Origin: Chthoniobacteraceae bacterium
GTDB taxonomy: Bacteria; Verrucomicrobiota; Verrucomicrobiia; Chthoniobacterales; Chthoniobacteraceae
DNA: 48,659 nt
Assembly: GCA_947476255.1 (NCBI GenBank)
Contig: CANJPY010000033.1
Coordinates: 1-48,659 of the forward strand
Reading direction: 5' to 3'
Positions 7,814 to 15,772 of this stretch are shown here, piece by piece (within the stretch, counting starts at the first letter, position 1; each line of letters begins with the position of its first letter). The position numbers were made by a program, and so were the translations under genes. The notes beneath the pieces were generated by a model, which did not search any database, was not told where the DNA came from, and worked only from the letters and a program-made list of their open reading frames with translations.

Positions 7814-9145
7814 TTACACTTCTTCGAGCATGGATTTTGCATCTCCGAATGTTTTTGGGTGGAAGTCCATCTTGTCCATCAGCGAGAGGAAAAGGCGGCA
7901 GAGCTGGCGTTCGGGCTTGTCCTTGTAGTCGAGTGAGCGGCCGCTCTTGATCCGGCCGCCTCCACCTCCGAGGAGAATCACGGGGAGTTGGTCGTTGTCG
8001 TGTTTGGCGCCGGCCATCATGCTGGAGCAATGGAGGAGCATGGTGTTGTCCAGAAGCGTGCGCGGCCCTTCCTGAATGGCGTCCAACTTGCGTGCGAGAT
8101 AGGCGGTCTGCTCCATAAAAAACTGGTTCACCTTGAGCCAGTCTGCGGCATCGGAATGCGAGAGCAGATGGTGGATCATGTAGTCGATGCCGCTGCCGCG
8201 TTGCTGGATGCTGGAGAGGTTTGGAAAGCGGAGCGCGCTGTGGTCGTTGTTGAGCTTCAGCGTGGTGAGGCGCGTTGTGTCGGTTTGGAAACCGAGGACC
8301 AAAATATCACACATCAGGCGCATGTGCTCCGCTATATCTTGGGGAATACCGTCTGCAGGCCGCTGGATGTTAGGCTTTTCCAAAGTGGGCCTCCAGCCTT
8401 GGAGTTCTCCGCGTTTTCCGGCGTTCTCAATGCGCTTTTCGACATCTCGGACGGAGTCCAGATATTCGTCTAGTTTGCGTTGGTCCGCGCGGCTGATGTT
8501 GCGGCGCAGGTCCTCGGCGTCAGTGAGCACTGCATCCAGAACGCTTTTATCGCCGCGGGCTACTTCGTTTTTGAAAAGTCTGTCAAAGGCGAGGGAAGGA
8601 TAAATCTCCAAGGGTGTGGGAGTCGTGGGCGAGCTCCACGAGATGTGGGAGCTGTAGAGCATGGAATAGTTTTTGTGTACCGACGGGTTGGCGCGTTCGC
8701 AGCCCAGCACCAGGCTCGGGACTTTTGTAGACCGCCCATAGGTTTGTGCGAGCAGTTGATCCATGCTCGTGCCGGAACGAATGTCGCCCCCGGACGCAAT
8801 GGGTGCTCCTGAAAGCATGTTGCCCGTCTGGGAGCTGTGGATGTTTCCTTTTCTGGCTTCCTCATGATAAAGGCCGCGCACGAAGAGCAGCTTCTCCCGC
8901 AGGTCGGTGAGTGGTTCGAGAACCTTTCCGAGTTCCATGTCCTTTCCCTCGCCCTTTGCCCACCATTCTTTGGAGTGAAAGCCATTGCCCGAAAACAGAA
9001 CGGCGAGCCTCACCGGAGCCTCGCTAGCGGGCTTGTTGCGCACGGGTTCGTCGCCCCAGACATTGCGGGACTCGAGCCAAGGGAGAGCCATAGTAACGCC
9101 AAGGCCTCGGAGGAAGCTGCGGCGGGAGAAGTGGTGTGATTGCAT
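7814..9145 (-). CDS. DUF1552 family secreted protein with twin-arginine signal
   Basis: This 443-residue protein begins SRRSFLRGLGVTMALPWLES, a twin-arginine export signal, and continues with the conserved DUF1552 features: VLFSGNGFH, a KLLFVRGLYHEE region, SGTSMDQLLAQTYG, and a C-terminal HCSSMMAGAKHDNDQLPVILLGGGGG. The molecular function of DUF1552 is not known. In Planctomycetota and Verrucomicrobiota it is almost always encoded directly after a DUF1587/DUF1592-type cytochrome, as here with a 21-nt gap, so the two probably work as a pair in the periplasm. A fold relationship to the DUF1501 and sulfatase-like exported proteins has been suggested for the family type, but no catalytic motif is evident to me. 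Confidence 0.93.
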   Translation of the reverse strand: MQSHHFSRRSFLRGLGVTMALPWLESRNVWGDEPVRNKPASEAPVRLAVLFSGNGFHSKEWWAKGEGKDMELGKVLEPLTDLREKLLFVRGLYHEEARKGNIHSSQTGNMLSGAPIASGGDIRSGTSMDQLLAQTYGRSTKVPSLVLGCERANPSVHKNYSMLYSSHISWSSPTTPTPLEIYPSLAFDRLFKNEVARGDKSVLDAVLTDAEDLRRNISRADQRKLDEYLDSVRDVEKRIENAGKRGELQGWRPTLEKPNIQRPADGIPQDIAEHMRLMCDILVLGFQTDTTRLTTLKLNNDHSALRFPNLSSIQQRGSGIDYMIHHLLSHSDAADWLKVNQFFMEQTAYLARKLDAIQEGPRTLLDNTMLLHCSSMMAGAKHDNDQLPVILLGGGGGRIKSGRSLDYKDKPERQLCRLFLSLMDKMDFHPKTFGDAKSMLEEV

Positions 9146-9166
9146 TCGGTGGTGTCTGGTTGGGGG

Positions 9167-12100
9167 TTAGTTTCCTGCGAGAGAATCGTATTCTTTACCT
9201 CGGACTTCGCGAAATTGGGGACTTGTCACAATCATTTCGATGGCCGTGTGAACCTGATGCCCGTGTGCCTGCAATTGAGCCAGCATGTTGTTGAGGAGCG
9301 GCTTGTCCGAGAGTTGCACACTGCGGCCCAGCGCATACCCCAGCAATTTGCGACAAAACTGGCGCTCAAAATCCTCGGAGCGGTTTTTCAGAAGGGCATC
9401 CCTGAGGCCGGCGAGGCCCTCGATGCGCGTGCCGTCGGGAAGTGTGGTGAGTGTGTGGATTGGGAGACCTGCGGAGTCTTTGGTTCGGGACCGTCCGATG
9501 GCGTCGAAGCCTTCCAGTGCAAAGCCGAATGGATCGATGCGCTTGTGGCAGTTGGCGCACACCGGGTCAGAGCTGTGTTTTTCAATCAACTGCCGCTCGG
9601 TGAGGCCTTGGGGGGCCTCTTCCGGAAGAATGGGAACTCCTTTCGGAGGGCGAGGCAGTTTTTCGCCTAGCACGACCTCGCTCAGCCAGTTTCCCCTCAG
9701 AATAGGGCTTGTGCGTGAGGCTCCGCTTTGTTTGGCGAGGGTGCTGCCAAAGCCGAGAATGCCGCCCCTTCCTTTGGCACGGAGACCGTCCACGCGTTTC
9801 CACCCGGCACCCGTGGGTTCCAGACTGTAATGCGTGGCGAGAGTTTCGTTGACGAAGGAGTGGTCTGCGTCGAGCAGTGAAAGGATGGAGCGGTTCTCTG
9901 AAAAAAGGTCTGCGAAGAAGAGCACCGCCTCCTCCTGCAGGGCGCCACGGATGGAGGCAAACGTCGGGAAATGCCGTTCGCTTTTTTCATCCAGAGCCGC
10001 CACATCGCGGATATGAAGCCACTGGCAGCCAAACTCCGTGGCGAGGCGGCGCGTGCGCGGGTCTTTGAGCATGCGCATGGCGTGGGCGACTAGGACGTCT
10101 GGATTCGAGAGGGATCCGTTTTTCGCTGCTGCCACAAGAGCGTCGTCGGGTGGACCGGACCACAGAAAGTAACTGAGTCGCGTCGCCAGTTCCCAAGAGC
10201 TGACTGCAACGGCTTTGGCGCCGTTACCAGGGCGTTCGCCGCGATACAGGAAGGCGGGCGCTATGAGGGAACGAGACACCAACATGCGGATGGCTTCGGT
10301 GTGTGGGAGCGACTCCTTGCGCAGGTTCGTGTAAAGTTTTCGGAGCGCGGTCTCTTCCTGAGGAGTGACGGGCCGGCGCCATGCGCGCGACGCGAAATCC
10401 ACAGCGGCCTTTAACTGGTGAGGTTCTGTCTCCACGAGGAGTTTTCGGAAACTTTCCGCGCCTTGCATGATCGGCTCGCGGAGAGGTGCCAGACGTTTGT
10501 CCCCGTTCGGTCTGTCTGGACCGTCCTGGGTTGAATACTGCCAGATTTGTTCGAAGGCATCCACCAGAGTGAGTGCGTCCTGACTGACGAAATGAAGCTC
10601 GGACCAGAGGCGGTCCAATGTTTCTTTCTCGGAGTCCTCAAGCATCAGGCGCGTGAGCGGTTCGTCTTCCCTGTGGAAAAGCGTCAGTGTCACCACCTCG
10701 TCCGAGGGCACGATCTTGGTGTAGCAGAGCGCGGCTGGGAAAATGCGGCGGAATTCTGCGAAGTCTTTTTCGAACCGGGTGCGGGCAATGCTGCCATCAT
10801 GAACAAGAATGGGAGCGTCAAATGCGACGGAGGGTTTGCTTGAGGTCCACGCCCCGTTTTCGGACTTCGTATTTGCGGCGCTCGCCTGCAGACCGGATAT
10901 TTGCGAGGGTTTTGTGCTTAGGATCTGCATCTGAACACTTGCCTGTGGGCCGCTTTCAGCATGCAGACGACCGGTTGCGAGCAATTCCGCGCCTTGTGCA
11001 AGAGCGGCTGGAATTTTCACTGCGATCAAAGAGGGCGCGTGCACGCAAAGAACGTCTGGCGCCAGAGGGCGGCCAGTGGGGTGCTTTCCAAAATTTGCCT
11101 GTTGGATTCCGTATTCGGAAAACGTGCCATCGTTCGAAGTGCCTGCGGTACGGAGTCCCGAACCAAGCAGAGGCCCGGTGAGTGCGAGGACCTGTTGGAG
11201 AAAAGCATGATCGGGGGTGTCTGTTACCGATAGCTTTAGATCTGCTTGGAGCAATTTTTGGATGTGTTGCGCGGTCTCGGCCCGCCTCCCGGCGTCTCTG
11301 GTCTCGCGCCACTGTGCCATTAACGAGCCTTTCGGGATGGACGATTGGTTGGAGTCGGTTTCAGGCTCAGGGAAAAAGTGCCATACTTCCTTGTTCCCAT
11401 GGCTGTCCGCGTGCGGATTGCCCGCGAGGATGTCTGGGGAGAGTTCCTTGGCGAGATTCCACTCGGCGGTTTTGTTTTTAATCACGAGCTCAACCGCGGT
11501 GAGATCACATTGATGGTCTCCTTGTTTGGGGCCGATAACAACGGTGACGGCATCTCCGGACTGCACGCGAACACTCTCGTGTAAACCGAATGCAATGATT
11601 TTGTTGTTATCACTGGTGCCGCTGGCAAGGGTTTCGCGCGAGTTGCCTCGCCGTATCTGCAGTGCCCAAGTGATGCCGTTTCCACACGCTGTGTGCACGT
11701 CCTGGACGCTGCCGGTGATGCTCACATGACCCTGGACTGGACTCTTCCATGCGATGACGGATGCTTGCTTTGGCGAGGGATGCGTCGCGATGCTGTGGGG
11801 CTTCATGGTGCCCGGGATTTGCACGGTCTGGTCTGAGGAGTTGGCAACCACACTGAGTGCGGCGTCGCCGGTCCACCCTTTGATGAAATTGTAGTCCGAG
11901 GTGCTCTGCATTTTTTTTGTGAGAAGAGGCCCGATCTTTGCCTGCCCCGCCGAACCGAATCCGAGATAATTCAACCAGTCGGAAAGAATGTCGGCTTGGA
12001 CTCCATATTTAACGGCGAGTTTGTCAGGTTCGGTCCGGCCCTCAGAGACATCTGCTTCGTGAACGGCTGCGAGACATTGAACGGCAGAAGCGACGACTTC

Positions 12101-13345
12101 GGCGCGGCGTTTTGCGAGGTGTTGGAGAGCCGCAGGGAGGTCTCGCAAACGGAGATTGGGGCGGCCGGGAGCGGCCAGTCGGAGGTTTTCCCAAAGGGCA
12201 AAGTCCTCGGAATTTCCGTCTCCAGCGTCCCCTGTGGAAAGATAAACGGTGACGTCCGCACCCTCGGTGGAGGGAGGGAGTTTGAGTCGCATTTCGTGGG
12301 TGTTTGTCAACGGTGAGACAGGCTCCATCCAGGATTTCGGCCCACCAAGCTTTCCGAGGTGGCCGATGCTGTTGAGCTGCCAGAGGGCCTTTTGCCAGGG
12401 TTCGATGTCGGCGGGGACTAGGGTTTTTTTCGCATATTTGGAACGTAGAACGTCAAATACGGGCGAGGGGTCCCCAGGGCTTAGGGCGGCGCGGAGTGTA
12501 GCAAGGTATTTTGGGCTCAGGCCGTTGCTGCCGGTCTTTTCCTGAACCGCAGAAAGGTATCGGCCCAAGGGCAGCCTGCCTCCGGCGCCGGTGTCCATTT
12601 TAATTCCCTGTTGGACTGCATCTACGGCGGCGCCATCGCTGCAATAGAGGGAATAAAGGGAGCGAATGTGTCCGAGGGTTTCATTGGTCCAGTCTCTGGA
12701 AGAAGTGCCCTCGGAGAATCTAATCCCAGTCGGAGTCAGGACGGCATGGGCAGCGATGTTTTTGGCTGCCTCAAGATATTTTCCGAGGAGGGAGGGGGAC
12801 ATTACCAACGCTGCACCTGCGTTGGTGAAGCCCTCTCCTGCAGCGCCATCGACGGGAAATTCTTTGGCGGGATCAAGGGATTCGACACCGGTGAGATCGC
12901 GCACAGAGTAGGTATACTCCATATTGGAAAGACGGCGCAGCACCACCGGGCCGGGGTCTCCAGCGTTTGAGAGAGCGATCTCATCGAGGGTGGACTGCAT
13001 CCAAGTCGTGAGAAGCTCGAGTTGCGCTTGGGAGGGCTTTGGCCTGTCCTTGGGAGGCATTTCCTTGTCGCGGATCTGTTCCAGTGCGTGCTCCCAAACC
13101 GTTGGATCCCGCTTGATTTGTTGAAGCGACTGGAACCGTTCCAGATCAAGATCACCTTTTTGTTTTTCCGTGGAATGGCACGTAACACAGTATTCCTTGA
13201 GGATGGGCTGTATCGTGGTGGTGAAGTCGTGTTTGACCTGAGGTGCGGCCCCAGCGTTTGCAGCGTGGGTGATTCCAGCGAGGAAGATTGCGCCAATGGC
13301 GAGGAGCGCGAGGCTTGAGAGGTGCCGAGGAAGGGAAACATTCAT
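9167..13345 (-). CDS. Large secreted cytochrome with DUF1587, DUF1595, DUF1592, DUF1588 and DUF1585 domains
   Basis: The 1392-residue product has a signal peptide (about 1-31, ending HAANA) and a cytochrome-like haem site CVTCH at residues 53-57. The DUF1587 segment RRLSNMEYTYSVRDLTGVE follows, then a long middle part that includes a beta-rich carbohydrate-binding-like module. The C-terminal half has the DUF1595/DUF1592 alpha-helical region, a second CxxCH (CANCHKRIDPFGFALEGFD, about residue 1265, DUF1588) and DUF1585 at the end. The family is common in PVC bacteria, is exported, and is thought to be a redox protein linked to breakdown of complex organic matter; no reaction is established. 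The start at 13345 gives a good signal peptide; a start 10 codons earlier is possible. It precedes the DUF1552 gene and follows the GntR regulator by 89 nt. Confidence 0.93.
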   Translation of the reverse strand: MNVSLPRHLSSLALLAIGAIFLAGITHAANAGAAPQVKHDFTTTIQPILKEYCVTCHSTEKQKGDLDLERFQSLQQIKRDPTVWEHALEQIRDKEMPPKDRPKPSQAQLELLTTWMQSTLDEIALSNAGDPGPVVLRRLSNMEYTYSVRDLTGVESLDPAKEFPVDGAAGEGFTNAGAALVMSPSLLGKYLEAAKNIAAHAVLTPTGIRFSEGTSSRDWTNETLGHIRSLYSLYCSDGAAVDAVQQGIKMDTGAGGRLPLGRYLSAVQEKTGSNGLSPKYLATLRAALSPGDPSPVFDVLRSKYAKKTLVPADIEPWQKALWQLNSIGHLGKLGGPKSWMEPVSPLTNTHEMRLKLPPSTEGADVTVYLSTGDAGDGNSEDFALWENLRLAAPGRPNLRLRDLPAALQHLAKRRAEVVASAVQCLAAVHEADVSEGRTEPDKLAVKYGVQADILSDWLNYLGFGSAGQAKIGPLLTKKMQSTSDYNFIKGWTGDAALSVVANSSDQTVQIPGTMKPHSIATHPSPKQASVIAWKSPVQGHVSITGSVQDVHTACGNGITWALQIRRGNSRETLASGTSDNNKIIAFGLHESVRVQSGDAVTVVIGPKQGDHQCDLTAVELVIKNKTAEWNLAKELSPDILAGNPHADSHGNKEVWHFFPEPETDSNQSSIPKGSLMAQWRETRDAGRRAETAQHIQKLLQADLKLSVTDTPDHAFLQQVLALTGPLLGSGLRTAGTSNDGTFSEYGIQQANFGKHPTGRPLAPDVLCVHAPSLIAVKIPAALAQGAELLATGRLHAESGPQASVQMQILSTKPSQISGLQASAANTKSENGAWTSSKPSVAFDAPILVHDGSIARTRFEKDFAEFRRIFPAALCYTKIVPSDEVVTLTLFHREDEPLTRLMLEDSEKETLDRLWSELHFVSQDALTLVDAFEQIWQYSTQDGPDRPNGDKRLAPLREPIMQGAESFRKLLVETEPHQLKAAVDFASRAWRRPVTPQEETALRKLYTNLRKESLPHTEAIRMLVSRSLIAPAFLYRGERPGNGAKAVAVSSWELATRLSYFLWSGPPDDALVAAAKNGSLSNPDVLVAHAMRMLKDPRTRRLATEFGCQWLHIRDVAALDEKSERHFPTFASIRGALQEEAVLFFADLFSENRSILSLLDADHSFVNETLATHYSLEPTGAGWKRVDGLRAKGRGGILGFGSTLAKQSGASRTSPILRGNWLSEVVLGEKLPRPPKGVPILPEEAPQGLTERQLIEKHSSDPVCANCHKRIDPFGFALEGFDAIGRSRTKDSAGLPIHTLTTLPDGTRIEGLAGLRDALLKNRSEDFERQFCRKLLGYALGRSVQLSDKPLLNNMLAQLQAHGHQVHTAIEMIVTSPQFREVRGKEYDSLAGN

Positions 13346-13434
13346 GGAGAGACAAAGGAGAAAGAGGCTTGGCAAGGACTTTCGTGACGATGCGGCAAAG
13401 CGGAATCCGTATTGGAAAAATCGTTGTATAAGAG

Positions 13435-14142
13435 TTACTTGATAGAGGAGTAGGCGGAGGCAGTCTCAGTTCCAAAACCTGAATCTCCATAGGTCCATTC
13501 CCTGGAGCTTTGAATGTGTGAGGCCATAGTGGTCGCCGCCAGTTCTGGCTTTCCCGAGGCAAGCGCCGCAAGAAGCCGGCGGTGGGAATCGACGGTGATT
13601 TTGTGAGGTTTAAAAGACAATGTCTCCTGCAGCCTGTGTGCCATCGCCAGACACATTTCAAACTGCCACCGTACGATCTGCCACATGCGCAGCAGTCGGG
13701 CATTTCCTGCGCGGCGCATCACGTACAGATGTAGCTCCACATCCAACCGGCTCAGATCCGAAAGTGTCACCGCATCCGTCTGAGCGGCAATGTTCGCCTC
13801 CATCCATTGCGTGTCCTCCGCACTCCAAATTTCGGCGACACGGCGAGCGGCGGCGGATTCAAGAATGACTCGCGCTTCAATGATTTCGTCCAAATCGCCC
13901 TCGTTCATGGTCCGGACGCGGGTGCGGCCGGTGCTTTCAAATTGGAGGAGTCCCTCGCGCTCCAACTCAATCAACGCTTCGCGGACTGGAACGCGGCTCA
14001 ATCCGAAGTGTTTCGCCAGAGCGGGTTCTGAGAGGGATGCACCGGGGTTGAGATTCCCGGAAATGATCTCAGCGCGGAGGGCCTGTGCCACTTCGGAGGC
14101 GAGATTTCTGCGGGGAATGGCAGTGTGGTGAAGCGGCTTCAT
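13435..14142 (-). CDS. GntR-family transcriptional regulator, FCD (FadR) subfamily
   Basis: The 235-residue protein has an N-terminal winged helix (about 15-75: ASEVAQALRAEIISGNLNPG, then LSEPALAKHFGLSRVPVREAL and LEREGLL) and an all-helical FCD ligand-binding domain. The FCD domain carries the acidic DLDEIIEARVILESAAA segment and the His residues expected to bind metal and a carboxylate effector. FCD regulators usually sense small organic acids, which fits the neighbouring transporter and dehydrogenase genes. Two TGTATACA palindromes and a TTGACA box lie just upstream, so it probably represses itself. The DUF1592/DUF1552 genes follow in the same direction and may be co-transcribed. Confidence 0.95.
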   Translation of the reverse strand: MKPLHHTAIPRRNLASEVAQALRAEIISGNLNPGASLSEPALAKHFGLSRVPVREALIELEREGLLQFESTGRTRVRTMNEGDLDEIIEARVILESAAARRVAEIWSAEDTQWMEANIAAQTDAVTLSDLSRLDVELHLYVMRRAGNARLLRMWQIVRWQFEMCLAMAHRLQETLSFKPHKITVDSHRRLLAALASGKPELAATTMASHIQSSREWTYGDSGFGTETASAYSSIK

Positions 14143-14152
14143 TTTTGAAAAG

Positions 14153-14160
14153 TGTATACA
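14153..14160. promoter_or_regulatory. Proximal GntR operator, TGTATACA
   Basis: A perfect 8-bp palindrome 11 bp upstream of the gntR start codon. It has the form recognised by many FCD-type GntR proteins (a GT...AC palindrome with an A/T-rich centre). It is centred 30 bp, about three helical turns, from an identical second copy and would cover the -10 region of the gntR promoter. Confidence 0.65.
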
Positions 14161-14171
14161 GTTCCAGGCGA

Positions 14172-14177
14172 TGTCAA
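14172..14177 (-). promoter_or_regulatory. Putative -35 box (TTGACA) of gntR
   Basis: A consensus TTGACA on the minus strand lies between the two TGTATACA operators. The only -10-like sequences (TATACA or TACACT) fall inside the proximal operator at spacings of 13-15 nt, shorter than the ideal 17, so the promoter call is tentative. Confidence 0.45.
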
Positions 14178-14182
14178 CGAAA

Positions 14183-14190
14183 TGTATACA
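14183..14190. promoter_or_regulatory. Distal GntR operator, TGTATACA
   Basis: Second identical palindrome; its flanks extend the symmetry to ATGTATACAT. Together with the proximal copy it brackets the putative -35 box, which suggests two regulator dimers could close the promoter. Confidence 0.65.
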
Positions 14191-14368
14191 TATTTAGCGT
14201 GTCCTTTTTTGGCATCACACCATTGCCAGCCAACGCATCAGGAGGCACGAGACGCGGGTAGTGCTCGATGTACAGAGACGTAAAATGTCCCATGGGATAC
14301 CGCGTTATCGACAGGCAGGTCTCGTGAAGGTTTCTGAGCAATAGAGTGATACAAAAGCCCTCTGGAAA

Positions 14369-15772
14369 TCAGGCGAGGACCGCCTTGATGACATTTCCAG
14401 ACACGTCCGTGAGCCGGAAATCGCGCCCGGCATGGCGAAAGGTAAGGCGTTCGTGGTCCAGTCCTACGAGGTGCAGGATGGTTGCATGGAGGTCATGCAT
14501 GTCGCAGACGTTATCCACGGCGTGAAAGCCAAACTCGTCTGTAGCGCCATGGACCACACCGCCTCGGATGCCGCCACCTGCGAGGAACACGCTGAAGCCC
14601 TCGGGATGATGGTCTCGCCCGTCGGGGCCGGGCGCGTAAGGAGTGCGGCCAAATTCGCCGGCCCAGAGGATGAGAGTGCTTTCGAGCAGGCCGCGTTGTT
14701 TGAGGTCGCAGATGAGCGCGGCTACAGCTCGGTCTGTCTGGCGCGCGTTTTTTTCGTGCCCGGCTTTGAGTCCCCCATGTTGATCCCAGGTGCCGTTGGA
14801 GAGGCCGTAGGGGCAGTTGACTTGAATGAAACGCACTCCGCTCTCGACGAGGCGCCGCGCGCGGAGGCACTGGCGGGCGTAGAGGCGCGTATTAAGGTCT
14901 GATGCGTCGAGTCCGTAAAGGTCGCGGACGGATTTGGGCTCGCGGGTTTCATCGAGGACGTCTGGGACAAGAGACTGCATACGAGCCGCGAGTTCGTAAT
15001 TGCGCACGGCGCTCTCGACGATGTCGTTGCCGCCAAGGCGGGCTGCGAATTCGCCGTCCTGGGCCCGCAGGAAATCGAGCTTTGTGCGTTGAAGCGCGGG
15101 AGTGCTTGCCGGGACGATGTTTTCAATGGGTGTGCCGTCCGCACGGATGATCGTGGCTTCGTGGCTCGCAGGCAGGAAGCCGCTGCCCATCGCCTCCATG
15201 CCGCCGACCGGCACGTGACCAAAACTCAGCACGGCGTAGCCTGGCAGGTTTTGATTTTCGCTCCCGAGGCCGTAGCTCATCCAGGAACCGAGGCTCGGTC
15301 TGCCCGTGAGATTGTGGCCGGTGTGAAGAAAAATGACTCCGCTCGCGTGCAGGGGCAGGTCCGCTTTCATTGAGCGGATAACTGCAATGTCGTCGGCGCA
15401 GGCCGCTATGTTTGGAAACAGCTCGCTCACCCACGTTCCACTCTGACCGTGCTGCGCGAATTTCCACGGACTTCTTTGCCAATGGCTTGTGTTGCCATCT
15501 TTCCACGGCTTGCCAGCGTGTTTCTCCAGCGCGGGTTTTGGATCGAAGGTGTCCACATGCGACACGCCGCCGTCCATGAAAAGGAAGATGACACTTTTGG
15601 CCTTTGGAGAAAAAGAGGGCGCGTGTATTGAGCCAAACGTCCGCTGCTGGGTGAGGGCTGAAAGTGCGACCGCGCCGAAGCCCGTTGCACTCGCCCTTAA
15701 CATCTCGCGCCGTGAGAGAGGGCGTGCGATTTGTCCGGGACAATTGGTCGCGTTGCTTGGAGTTCTGTTCAT
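14369..15772 (-). CDS. DUF1501 family secreted protein with twin-arginine signal
   Basis: The 467-residue protein carries the twin-arginine sequence SRREMLRASATGFGAVALSAL near residues 19-39 and then the typical DUF1501 landmarks: KSVIFLFMDGGVSHVDTFDPKP, the ADDIAVIRSMKADLPLHASG region, GSWMSYGLGSENQNLPGY and WAGEFGRTPYAPGPDGRDHHP. The last segments resemble metal-site regions of alkaline phosphatase and sulfatase-like folds, and a hydrolase-like ancestry is often proposed, but the activity of DUF1501 is unknown. Its ATG overlaps the stop of the DUF1553 gene as ATGA, which fixes the start and couples the two. It is expected to work with that cytochrome in the periplasm. Confidence 0.95.
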   Translation of the reverse strand: MNRTPSNATNCPGQIARPLSRREMLRASATGFGAVALSALTQQRTFGSIHAPSFSPKAKSVIFLFMDGGVSHVDTFDPKPALEKHAGKPWKDGNTSHWQRSPWKFAQHGQSGTWVSELFPNIAACADDIAVIRSMKADLPLHASGVIFLHTGHNLTGRPSLGSWMSYGLGSENQNLPGYAVLSFGHVPVGGMEAMGSGFLPASHEATIIRADGTPIENIVPASTPALQRTKLDFLRAQDGEFAARLGGNDIVESAVRNYELAARMQSLVPDVLDETREPKSVRDLYGLDASDLNTRLYARQCLRARRLVESGVRFIQVNCPYGLSNGTWDQHGGLKAGHEKNARQTDRAVAALICDLKQRGLLESTLILWAGEFGRTPYAPGPDGRDHHPEGFSVFLAGGGIRGGVVHGATDEFGFHAVDNVCDMHDLHATILHLVGLDHERLTFRHAGRDFRLTDVSGNVIKAVLA

